This document shows positions 16,489 to 23,534 of a DNA stretch of 45,412 bases, piece by piece. Made by a program: the position numbers and the translations under genes. Source of the DNA: an uncultured Spirochaetaceae bacterium (GTDB lineage Bacteria; Spirochaetota; Spirochaetia; Treponematales; Treponemataceae). The stretch is from the NCBI GenBank assembly GCA_902799665.1, contig CADCBK010000029.1, forward strand, positions 1 to 45,412, read 5' to 3'. Every line of letters begins with the position of its first letter. The stretch's first letter is position 1. The notes below the pieces were generated by a model. The model was not told the origin of the DNA and did not search any database. It saw only the letters and a list, made by a program, of their open reading frames with translations.

Positions 16489-18608
16489 AGCGCTTTATCA
16501 AAACTTTGGCGGCGATCGTTGCGACGACAGTTGTGTTTGCCGCCTGCTCGAACATAATGGACGACCTAAAAGTCCGCCCCGCTTCCCAACCCGAGCCGAC
16601 ACCAACGCCAACTCCTGCGCCTGCGCCAGAGCAAACACCGACACCAACGCCAGAGCCAACTCCGGCTCCCGAACCGTCCGCTTTGGCCACGCCTCTTACG
16701 CTGGAAGCCGCCGAAGCCGGAGCGGTTGTAACCTTTGTCAACAAGGCCAAAGGCCCAGTTACCTACAAGGTCAACGGAGGAGCGGAGCAAACAATCGCAA
16801 AAAACTCGACAGGAACCATAACGCTTTCCGCAATTGGCGACAAGGTTGAATTCTTTGGCGACAACAAGGCGTACGCGACAGACTACAGCGATTACAGCAA
16901 CATCGTTTGCGACAAGGACTGTTATGTTTACGGCAACGTCATGAGCATTATTACGAGCGAGGGGTTTGAAAATGCGACAACGCTAGAAAATGCTTATACT
17001 TTTGTCTGGTTCTTCGGTTACAACACGCATATAAAAAATAAAGAGGGCACCGACTTGCTTTTGCCCGCCACCACGCTGGCGAACAACTGCTACTACGGCA
17101 TGTTCTACGGCTGCGCGAGCCTTACAGCCGTGCCAAGCCTTCCCGCCGCCACTTTGAAAGACTGCTGCTACTGGAGCATGTTCGACGGCTGCGCAAGCCT
17201 TACAGCCGCGCCAAGCCTTCCCGCCACCACGCTGGCGGACGCCTGCTACGCCAACATGTTCCGCAACTGCGCAAGCCTTACAGCCCCGCCAGAACTACCC
17301 GCAACAAAATTGGCGAACAACTGCTACTCTGAAATGTTCTTCGGCTGCACAAGCCTGACAGCCGCGCCTGAACTTCCCGCAACCACGCTGGAGTTCGCCT
17401 GCTACAGCGGCATGTTCCAAGGCTGCACGAGTCTGACAGCCGCGCCAAGCCTTCCCGCCGCCACTTTGAAAGACTGCTGCTACTGGAGCATGTTCGACGG
17501 CTGCGCAAGCCTTGCAAGCGTCACTTGCCTTGCGACAAATATTTCTGCAACTGACTGCACGAAAAACTGGCTTAACGGCGTTGCCGCCACCGGCACGTTC
17601 ACCAAGGCTGCGGGCATGACAGGCTGGCCTACAAATAGCGCTGACGGCATACCCAGCGGCTGGACGGTTCGAGATTCGTCATATTCCGTTCCTCTGACTT
17701 TGGAAGCCGCCGAAGCCGGAGCGGTTATAACATTTAGCAACAAGGCCGCTGGCCCCGTTACCTACAAAGTCAACGGCGGCGAAGCGCAAACAATCGCAAA
17801 CGGCACGACAGGAACCATAACGCTTGAAAATATCGAAGACAAGGTTGAATTCTTTGGCGACAACAAGACGTACGCGACAGACTTCGACTATTACAGCCAC
17901 ATCGCTTGTTCAGCGGACTGCTATATATATGGAAACATAATGAGTCTTGTAAAGAGCGTAGGCTTTGCAAGCGAGACAACGCTAGAAGTAGGTTACACAT
18001 TCTGCCAGTTGTTTGACGACGACGCCCACATTAAAAACAAGACAGGCGCGGATTTGCTTTTGCCCGCCACCACGCTGGCGGATTACTGCTACGCCTACAT
18101 GTTCTCCGGCTGCGCAAGCCTTACCGCCGCTCCGGCCCTGTCCGCAACCACGCTGGCAGAAAACTGCTACAGTGGCATGTTCTACGGCTGCAAAAGCCTG
18201 CCAGCCGCGCCAAGCCTTCCCGCCACCACATTGACGAAAGCCTGCTACCAAAACATGTTCCGCGGCTGTACAAACCTAGCCGCCGCTCCGGCCCTGCCCG
18301 CAACCACTCTCACGCATAGTTGCTACGCCTACATGTTCTCCGGCTGCGTGAGCCTGACAGCCGCGCCAAGCCTTCCCGCCGCCACTTTGAAAGACTGCTG
18401 CTACTGGAGCATGTTCGACGGCTGCGCAAGCCTTGCCAGCGTTACATGTCTTGCCACGGACATCAGTGCCACAGATTGCACATTTGGCTGGCTTGACGGC
18501 GTAGCATCTACAGGCCCTCGCACCTTTACAAAAGCGGCTAGCATGAACGATTGGCCAAGCGGCGCAAGCGGCATTCCTAGCGGCTGGACGGTCGTGGACA
18601 AACAATAA
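16485..18608 (+). CDS. surface lipoprotein with two tandem modules of leucine-rich-type repeats
   Basis: 707 aa. A lipoprotein signal peptide ends in the lipobox VFAAC, with Cys21 as the lipidated residue. A Pro/Thr/Glu-rich stalk (about residues 35-66) follows, then two homologous modules. Each starts with a beta-rich domain (LTLEAAEAGAV, GPVTYKVNGG, KVEFFGDNK), followed by 26-residue repeats of the form CYxxMFxGCxSLTAAPxLPATTL: six in module 1 and five in module 2. The repeats resemble BspA-like leucine-rich repeats, which in oral and gut bacteria are surface adhesins binding host proteins or other cells. The start has a good GGAGG site and is coupled to the upstream barrel gene. Near-identical repeat DNA makes copy-number change by recombination likely. 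Confidence 0.85.
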   Translation: MKRFIKTLAAIVATTVVFAACSNIMDDLKVRPASQPEPTPTPTPAPAPEQTPTPTPEPTPAPEPSALATPLTLEAAEAGAVVTFVNKAKGPVTYKVNGGAEQTIAKNSTGTITLSAIGDKVEFFGDNKAYATDYSDYSNIVCDKDCYVYGNVMSIITSEGFENATTLENAYTFVWFFGYNTHIKNKEGTDLLLPATTLANNCYYGMFYGCASLTAVPSLPAATLKDCCYWSMFDGCASLTAAPSLPATTLADACYANMFRNCASLTAPPELPATKLANNCYSEMFFGCTSLTAAPELPATTLEFACYSGMFQGCTSLTAAPSLPAATLKDCCYWSMFDGCASLASVTCLATNISATDCTKNWLNGVAATGTFTKAAGMTGWPTNSADGIPSGWTVRDSSYSVPLTLEAAEAGAVITFSNKAAGPVTYKVNGGEAQTIANGTTGTITLENIEDKVEFFGDNKTYATDFDYYSHIACSADCYIYGNIMSLVKSVGFASETTLEVGYTFCQLFDDDAHIKNKTGADLLLPATTLADYCYAYMFSGCASLTAAPALSATTLAENCYSGMFYGCKSLPAAPSLPATTLTKACYQNMFRGCTNLAAAPALPATTLTHSCYAYMFSGCVSLTAAPSLPAATLKDCCYWSMFDGCASLASVTCLATDISATDCTFGWLDGVASTGPRTFTKAASMNDWPSGASGIPSGWTVVDKQ
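17058..17525 (+). repeat. array 1: six 78-bp coding repeats
   Basis: Six contiguous 78-bp units (starting 17058, 17136, 17214, 17292, 17370, 17448), each encoding one 26-residue repeat. The first 66 bp of units 2 and 6 are identical to each other and to the last unit of array 2 (18369). Confidence 0.88.
18057..18446 (+). repeat. array 2: five 78-bp coding repeats
   Basis: Five contiguous 78-bp units (starting 18057, 18135, 18213, 18291, 18369) in the second module of the lipoprotein gene. With the preceding beta-domain they form a second copy, about 0.9-1 kb long, of the module at 16690-17690. Confidence 0.88.
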
Positions 18609-18673
18609 CGCGCGGGACATCCGTTCCGCCAAAAAGCGGGCAAAATATTTTTGTAAATTTATGAAAATTTTGC

Positions 18674-18702
18674 TTGCTTTTTATAAAATAGCGTGTTAGA
18701 AT
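18674..18702 (+). promoter_or_regulatory. promoter of the nrd operon
   Basis: -35 TTGCTT (18674-18679), 17-bp spacer, -10 TAGAAT (18697-18702). The expected transcription start near 18709 lies just upstream of the NrdR-box-like palindrome. The leader is about 50 nt with an AGGGGA ribosome-binding site before ATG 18762. Confidence 0.6.
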
Positions 18703-18719
18703 AGATTTATTACATAAAA

Positions 18720-18735
18720 ACGCTATACATAGCGC
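18720..18735. promoter_or_regulatory. candidate NrdR box
   Basis: A 16-bp palindrome containing CGCTAT-AC-ATAGCG (18721-18734). It matches the known NrdR consensus ACACTATATATAGTGT at its core (CTATA.ATAG). A right half-site, ATAGCGT (18688-18694), lies 41 bp upstream, about four helical turns away, inside the promoter spacer. NrdR boxes usually occur as helically phased pairs, so this fits autoregulation of the nrd operon. Confidence 0.6.
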
Positions 18736-18761
18736 TAATTTTGGGGAATATAGGGGAAAAT

Positions 18762-19174
18762 ATGCGCTGTCCTTACTGCGGCTCGCTTGACGACAGGGTC
18801 ATAGAAAGCCGCGCAATGGCCAACGGCGAAAACATTCGCAGGCGACGCGAATGCCTAAGCTGCGGCTACCGCTTTACCAGCTACGAACGCATAGAAGAAA
18901 AGCCCCTGATGGTCATCAAGCGAGACGGCCGCAGGCAGCAAGTTCATCGTGGAGATGCAGGATCGTACTGGCCGCCGAAATCGAGGACCAGGCCGTAATG
19001 CAGGCCAAGTCCAGCCGCGAGATTTCGACCAGCGACTTGGGCGAGTTGGTCTTGCAGCGCCTTAACGACATCGACAAAGTGGCCTACATCCGCTTTGCCT
19101 CTGTCTACAAGCATTTTGAAAATTTGGAAGAATTTATAAACGAAGTTAATAAGGTTGGGGGAATCAAAAAGTGA
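18762..19174 (+). pseudogene. nrdR: nrdR, transcriptional repressor of ribonucleotide reductase, frameshifted with internal loss
   Basis: The first 58 codons are a perfect NrdR N-terminus: zinc finger CPYC (residues 3-6) and CLSC (31-34 region), the RRRREC block and [17 protein letters not shown] leading into the ATP-cone. The frame then derails and stops at the TAA of 18996. The C-terminal half (IEDQAV to [13 protein letters not shown]) is present in another frame from about 18962 to the TGA at 19172. Compared with standard NrdR (about 150 aa), the central ATP-cone segment is about 50 bp short and out of frame, so no intact regulator can be made from this sequence. Either real inactivation or an assembly error. 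The end overlaps nrdD (GTGA), so the operon structure is otherwise normal. Confidence 0.8.
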
Positions 19175-21282
19175 GCGAGCAGTCGGTTTTTCCGCAATGG
19201 AAAAGTTTTTTGGGAAAGAGCGGCGACGAGGAAACCAAGTCGTTCATTAAAAACGTCGTAAAAAGATCGGGAGACATCGTCTCCTACGATCGCAAGAAGA
19301 TCGAAAAAGCGATTGGAAAGGCAATCCAGGCGGTTGAAAAATTCGCAAACCCGGACAAGGCGGCCGCTCTTACCGACAGCGTCGAAGAAAAGCTGCGCCT
19401 ATTGCTGGCGGGCCGCCGCGCGCATTCGATTCCCGCGATAGAAGAAATTCAGGACGTGGTTGAGTCCGTGCTCATCGAGGCCAAGGAAGTCGAGGTTGCC
19501 AAGGCCTACATTCTTTACCGCGCCCGCCACGAGGCTGTCCGCGACGCCAAAAGCCTCATGCTTGACATCAACAAGACGATGGACGGCTACCTTGCCCAAA
19601 GTGACTGGCGCGTAAACGAAAACGCCAACGTAAACTTTTCGCTTGGCGGCCTTATCCTGCACAACTCAGGAACGATCACAGCCAACTACTGGCTTAACAA
19701 CATTTACTCAAAGGAAATCGCGGACGCCCACAAGACGGCCGCCTTCCACATCCACGACCTTTCGATGTTCTCAGGCTACTGCGCCGGCTGGTCTTTGCGC
19801 CAGCTTATCGTCGAAGGACTTGGCGGAGTCAAGGACAAGATCACTTCAAAGCCCGCCACACACCTTTCCACTTTGGTAAACCAAATCGTAAACTTTTTGG
19901 GAATCATGCAAAACGAATGGGCGGGCGCCCAAGCCTTCAGCTCCTTTGACACTTACTTGGCTCCCTTCGTAAAAATCGACAACCTTAGCGAAAAAGAAGT
20001 TCGCCAATGCATCCAGTCCTACGTTTACGGCGTCAACACTCCCAGCCGCTGGGGAAGCCAGGCGCCCTTCTCCAACATCACGCTTGACTGGACTTGCCCG
20101 GCCGACCTTAAGGACAAAAAGGCCATCGTCGGCGGAAAGGAGCAGGACTTTACCTACGGCGACTGCCAAAAAGAAATGGACTTGATTAACAAGCAGTTCA
20201 TAAAAATCATGCTTGAGGGCGACGCGGAAGGCCGCGGCTTTGGCTACCCGATTCCGACATACAACATCACAAAAGACTTTGACTGGAACAGCGAGAACGC
20301 AAAGCTTTTGTTCGAGATGACTTCAATGTACGGAACGCCCTACTTCCAAAACTTTGTCAACTCAGACCTCAACCCAAGCGACGTGCGCTCAATGTGCTGC
20401 CGCCTTCGCCTTGACAAGCGCGAGCTTAGAAAGCGCGGCGGAGGCCTTTTTGGAAGCGACGAGTTTACCGGAAGCATCGGAGTGGTCACAATCAACCTTC
20501 CGCAAATCGGATACTTGGCAAAGAACGAGGAGCAGTTCTTCAAGCGCTTGGACTACCTTATGGACTTGGCCAAGCAAAGCCTTTGCATTAAGAGAAAGGT
20601 CATCCAAAAGCTTTATGACGGCGGACTCTTCCCCTACACAAAGCGCTACCTTAAGACGCTCAACAACCACTTTAACACAATCGGCCTTTGCGGAATGAAC
20701 GAATGCTGCCTTAACTTTTTGGGCGTGAACATCGTTCACCCGACAGGAAAGGCCTTTGCCGAAAAAGTCTTGGACTACATGCGCCAAAAGATGCAGGACT
20801 ACCAAGAAGAGACCGGCGAGCTTTTCAATTTGGAAGCGACTCCGGCCGAAAGCACCAGCTACCGCCTGGCCCGCCACGACAAGCAAAACTACCCCGACAT
20901 CATCGCCTCAGGAACAAGCGACCCCTACTACACAAACTCAACGCAGTTGCCGGTTGACTTTACAAGCGACATCTTTGAGGCCTTGGACCAGCAGGAATCA
21001 TTGCAAACCCGCTACACCGGCGGAACGGTGTTCCACACATACATGGGCGAGCAAATCAAGGACTGGAAGGCTTGCCGCGATTTGGTAAAGACCATCATGG
21101 CCAACTATCGCATTCCGTATTTGACGATTTCGCCTGTTTACTCGATTTGCCCTGTCCACGGATACCTTTCTGGGGAACACGCGGAATGCCCCAAGTGCAA
21201 AGAAGAAAAGAGGCGCGCATTGCAAGCCAAGCTTGACGGTTTGCTTGCGGAACGACAAGTCGCGCTGGCGGAGCAAAGATAA
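19171..21282 (+). CDS. nrdD: anaerobic ribonucleoside-triphosphate reductase, catalytic chain lacking the glycyl-radical tail
   Basis: Class III ribonucleotide reductase making dNTPs without oxygen. The 703-aa product has an N-terminal ATP-cone (about residues 30-120, starting [17 protein letters not shown]), the ten-stranded catalytic barrel including [14 protein letters not shown] near residue 510, and the start of the C-terminal zinc site (CPVHGY and CPKC). In single-chain NrdD the glycyl-radical segment follows the zinc site. Here the chain stops first (LAEQR), and the radical segment is encoded by the next ORF. A GTG start overlaps the nrdR stop, with a GGGGGA site upstream. Expected partners are the 21297 ORF (radical and redoxin) and NrdG. 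Confidence 0.88.
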   Translation: MSEQSVFPQWKSFLGKSGDEETKSFIKNVVKRSGDIVSYDRKKIEKAIGKAIQAVEKFANPDKAAALTDSVEEKLRLLLAGRRAHSIPAIEEIQDVVESVLIEAKEVEVAKAYILYRARHEAVRDAKSLMLDINKTMDGYLAQSDWRVNENANVNFSLGGLILHNSGTITANYWLNNIYSKEIADAHKTAAFHIHDLSMFSGYCAGWSLRQLIVEGLGGVKDKITSKPATHLSTLVNQIVNFLGIMQNEWAGAQAFSSFDTYLAPFVKIDNLSEKEVRQCIQSYVYGVNTPSRWGSQAPFSNITLDWTCPADLKDKKAIVGGKEQDFTYGDCQKEMDLINKQFIKIMLEGDAEGRGFGYPIPTYNITKDFDWNSENAKLLFEMTSMYGTPYFQNFVNSDLNPSDVRSMCCRLRLDKRELRKRGGGLFGSDEFTGSIGVVTINLPQIGYLAKNEEQFFKRLDYLMDLAKQSLCIKRKVIQKLYDGGLFPYTKRYLKTLNNHFNTIGLCGMNECCLNFLGVNIVHPTGKAFAEKVLDYMRQKMQDYQEETGELFNLEATPAESTSYRLARHDKQNYPDIIASGTSDPYYTNSTQLPVDFTSDIFEALDQQESLQTRYTGGTVFHTYMGEQIKDWKACRDLVKTIMANYRIPYLTISPVYSICPVHGYLSGEHAECPKCKEEKRRALQAKLDGLLAERQVALAEQR

Positions 21283-21296
21283 AAAGGGAGGAATTT

Positions 21297-21823
21297 ATGA
21301 AAAAGAAGTTTACGCCCGCATCGTAGGCTACTACCGCGCGATGAAAAACTGGAACAAAGGCAAGGCCGAAGAATTCAAGCTGCGAAAGAACTTTAAGCTA
21401 GAAGACTCCTCCGAATACGACATTCACTCCTACGCAGACGCGGGCGAAAGCGGCCAGACGACATTCAGCCCAGAAAGCGAAATGCTTATGGAAGACGAAA
21501 GCGTCGAAAGCCGCGAAGCCGCGCTAAACTCCGCAGACAATAACTCAGCCGCGCCATGCAGCGCCGAAAGCCAAGAGCTTCGTTACGAGCTTTTCGCCAG
21601 AAAGACTTGCCCCAACTGCCCTCCAGTAAAGGAATGGATGGCAAAAAGCGGCCTTACAGGAAAGACGATCGACGTTGACACCGAAGAAGGCCTTAGCCAA
21701 GCCGCGCAAAAAGGCGTCTTTGCCGCTCCCACTGTGATTTTCTACAAGGCCGACGGAAGCGAATCGGCGCGCGCCCACAACGTGGCCGAGCTGGAAGAAA
21801 TTTTCAATCTTGCCACAGCCTAA
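21297..21823 (+). CDS. glycyl-radical domain fused to a NrdH-like redoxin (one-base frameshift at the start)
   Basis: Two parts. The N-terminus, VYARIVGYYRAMKNWNKGK, matches the glycyl-radical loop at the C-terminus of class III reductases, the Gly of VGYYR being the radical site. The C-terminal 75 residues are a thioredoxin-fold redoxin with active site CPNC and cis-Pro in AAPTV. An acidic linker of about 70 residues joins them. The ORF has its own strong ribosome-binding site (GGGAGG, 21286-21291) before ATG 21297, but the run of five A at 21300-21304 puts that ATG out of frame; one more A would give Met-Lys-Lys-Glu-Val-Tyr. NrdD lies in a different frame, so a simple fusion would not be restored by that base. 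Probably supplies the radical and the reducing thiols for NrdD. Confidence 0.72.
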
Positions 21824-22709
21824 AGCGGTTTTAATAAAAACCAGTTTAGTAGACTTTCCCGAACGAGTTGCGGCCGCGTGTTTTTTGCGCGGCTGCAATC
21901 TTCGTTGCCCCTACTGCTACAACACAGAGCTGGTCGCTCCTGACGCCGGCGCGCAAGCCCAAGACGCTGCGGCAATCGCAAATCAGTCGCAAGCCCAAAA
22001 CGCGGGTGACGATAATCGTTTGCAAGCCCAAAAATCGGGCGCGCAGGCAAAGCGCGACGAGCCCCAATTTGTTTTTATCCAGGACATAATCGCCCACCTA
22101 AAAAAGCGCGCCAACGTCTTGTCGGGCTTTGTCATTTCCGGCGGCGAGCCATTGCTGCATCCCGACCTTGTCCGCCAATTAATTTTAGAGGCGCGCGCCT
22201 TGGGCTACAAGATAAAGCTAGACACAAACGGAAGTTTTCCCGACCGCTTGCAAGAACTTTTGTCCGATCCCGCCTGCGCGCCCGACTACGTCGCGCTGGA
22301 CGTAAAGACGGCGCCAGAGCGCTACAGCGAGTTGCAAGCCCAAGACGCCGGCGGCCATGATTGTTCGCAAGACCTTAACGCCGCGGCGGCGGCTTCATTG
22401 GCTTTCAATGCCTTGCAAGCCCAAGACGCGGCGGCGCAAAAAATAGTCGAGTCGATAAAAATCGTTTCGGCCATGCCTTCCGCCGCGCGCGAATTTAGGA
22501 CGGTTCTCTACCCGCCATTGGTCGGAGAAAAAGAGATAAAAGAAATCGCAAAGCTTTTGCCAAAGGACGCGCGCTGGTTTTTCGCCCATTTTCTTAACGG
22601 ACGCTGCCTAAGCGCCGCAGCCGAAAAAGTCCAGCCCTACACGGAAGAAAAAGAGGCGGCGCTTGTTGAATTGGCGCGCTCTTTTATCCCCGGCGCCGAG
22701 TTACGGTAG
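21810..22709 (+). CDS. nrdG: anaerobic ribonucleotide reductase activating protein, radical SAM, with inserted repeats
   Basis: Radical-SAM activase that generates the glycyl radical on the class III reductase. The 4Fe-4S motif CNLRCPYC is at residues 29-36 (C29, C33, C36), and the SAM-binding GGEP block is in VISGGEPLLHP. The start is TTG 21810, overlapping the previous ORF by 14 bp, with a GGAAG element upstream. At 299 aa it is clearly longer than usual (about 160-240). The extra length lies in low-complexity Gln/Ala-rich insertions directly after the cluster motif (about residues 48-83) and near 175-210. These insertions carry five copies of a 15-bp repeat, all in the same reading frame. 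Confidence 0.87.
   Translation: MPQPKAVLIKTSLVDFPERVAAACFLRGCNLRCPYCYNTELVAPDAGAQAQDAAAIANQSQAQNAGDDNRLQAQKSGAQAKRDEPQFVFIQDIIAHLKKRANVLSGFVISGGEPLLHPDLVRQLILEARALGYKIKLDTNGSFPDRLQELLSDPACAPDYVALDVKTAPERYSELQAQDAGGHDCSQDLNAAAAASLAFNALQAQDAAAQKIVESIKIVSAMPSAAREFRTVLYPPLVGEKEIKEIAKLLPKDARWFFAHFLNGRCLSAAAEKVQPYTEEKEAALVELARSFIPGAELR
21953..22429 (+). repeat. five in-frame copies of a 15-bp repeat inside nrdG
   Basis: Copies of GCAAGCCCAAGACGC begin at 21953, 21989, 22022, 22334 and 22415; copies 1, 4 and 5 are identical and copies 2 and 3 differ at one and several positions. All intervals (36, 33, 312, 81 bp) are multiples of three, so each is read as Ala/Leu-Gln-Ala-Gln-Asp/Asn/Lys. I did not notice the unit elsewhere in the window. 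Confidence 0.8.
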
Positions 22710-22763
22710 GACGCGGACAAAATTGTCGCGACGCAATAGCCGACGCTGCCTTGCGTTGAATCA

Positions 22764-22793
22764 CAAAAAAAGGCCTCCCGATTGGGAAGCCTT
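22764..22793 (-). terminator. intrinsic terminator after the tRNA gene
   Basis: On the minus strand, AAGGCTTCCC / GGGAGGCCTT form a 10-bp stem (one G-U pair) with a four-base loop, followed by seven T. It lies just 3' of the tRNA. Confidence 0.85.
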
Positions 22794-22796
22794 GAA

Positions 22797-22869
22797 TAGC
22801 GACAATAGGGATTGAACCTATGACATCACGGATATGAGCCTTGTGCTCTACCAACTGAGCTATGTCGCC
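22797..22869 (-). tRNA. tRNA with anticodon CAU, probably elongator tRNA-Met
   Basis: 73-nt cloverleaf on the minus strand: acceptor stem GGCGACA / TGTCGCT (one G-U pair at the top), D-stem GCTC/GAGC, anticodon loop CTCATAT giving anticodon CAU with A37, T-stem ATAGG/CCTAT with loop TTCAATC, discriminator A, no encoded CCA. Features fit elongator Met; an Ile tRNA modified with lysidine has the same anticodon and cannot be fully excluded. The anticodon stem CAAGG/CCGTG contains an A-G mismatch where CCTTG would pair perfectly. Confidence 0.9.
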
Positions 22870-22881
22870 GAATGTTTTAAC

Positions 22882-22910
22882 AATATATCAAAAAGCGCGC
22901 TTTATGTCAA
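22882..22910 (-). promoter_or_regulatory. tRNA gene promoter
   Basis: Minus strand: perfect -35 TTGACA (22905-22910), 17-bp spacer, -10 TATATT (22882-22887). Transcription should begin about six bases before the tRNA 5' end. The spacer contains the self-complementary AAAGCGCGCTTT (22892-22903). Confidence 0.8.
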
Positions 22911-22930
22911 GTGGCGAAAGGGCCTTGTCT

Positions 22931-22959
22931 AAAAAAAAACGCGGCGAAAAAACGCCGCG
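22931..22959 (-). terminator. intrinsic terminator of the leuCD operon
   Basis: Minus strand: CGCGGCG / CGCCGCG seven-bp GC stem with a six-T loop, followed by nine T. It lies 25 bp past the leuD stop. Confidence 0.88.
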
Positions 22960-22984
22960 CTCTTTTTGATTTGATTCCGCTCTG

Positions 22985-23518
22985 CTAGAATTTGCTTTCG
23001 GCGTATCCTATCCAGCCCTCTTTTTCCACAAGAGCCTTCTCAAAGCCTTCAAGCTTAAAGGGATAGCTTTTTGAAAGGCTTCCAGCGATAAGCTTTACCT
23101 TGGCCGTTCCATCGTCATTGAAAACGATTTTGCATTCCGTGTCTTTTTCGGCAAAGGTGCGGAACATGTCGTCAATGGATTTTTTGTCCATCTCAACGGC
23201 AAGCAAGCCGCAGTTGTACATGTTCTGGCGGAAGATGCGCGCAAAGTTGACGGCGACGACAACGTAAATGCCGTTCACTTCCAAAGCCCAGGGAGCGTGC
23301 TCGCGGCTTGATCCGCAGCCAAAGTTGTCTCGGGTTACGATTACCTTTTTTCCAGGCACGTCGGTCTTGGAGTCAAAGCCTTCAAGCTTTAAGTCTTCCA
23401 AAAGGTAAGGCTTAAGCGCTTGCTTTGTGTTTTCCGTCAAATACTTGGCCGGAATGATTTCGTCCGTATTGATGTCAGTTCTGTCCAAAAAGAGAACCGG
23501 GCCTCCAAATTGCTTCAT
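22985..23518 (-). CDS. leuD: 3-isopropylmalate dehydratase small subunit (LeuD/HacB family)
   Basis: Swivel-domain subunit of an aconitase-family hydro-lyase that isomerises isopropylmalate in leucine synthesis, or a related acid. The 177-aa product has the typical opening DINTDEIIPAKYL and the substrate-binding loop FGCGSSREHAPWAL (about residues 76-89). It is the short type common to archaeal-like LeuD/HacB. It follows leuC by 16 bp in the same operon. No leuA, leuB or other branched-chain genes occur nearby, so homoaconitase or citraconate-type activity remains possible. Confidence 0.88.
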   Translation of the reverse strand: MKQFGGPVLFLDRTDINTDEIIPAKYLTENTKQALKPYLLEDLKLEGFDSKTDVPGKKVIVTRDNFGCGSSREHAPWALEVNGIYVVVAVNFARIFRQNMYNCGLLAVEMDKKSIDDMFRTFAEKDTECKIVFNDDGTAKVKLIAGSLSKSYPFKLEGFEKALVEKEGWIGYAESKF

Positions 23519-23534
23519 GATAATCTCCTACAAT

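Noticed and set aside
17058..18446. CRISPR-like direct repeats
   Set aside because: The 78-bp units are contiguous, without spacers, in frame, and encode a protein repeat; no cas genes are present.
18609..18660. CCGC/GCGG hairpin after the repeat lipoprotein as a terminator
   Set aside because: The stem is only four base pairs and the following sequence has no clean T-run.
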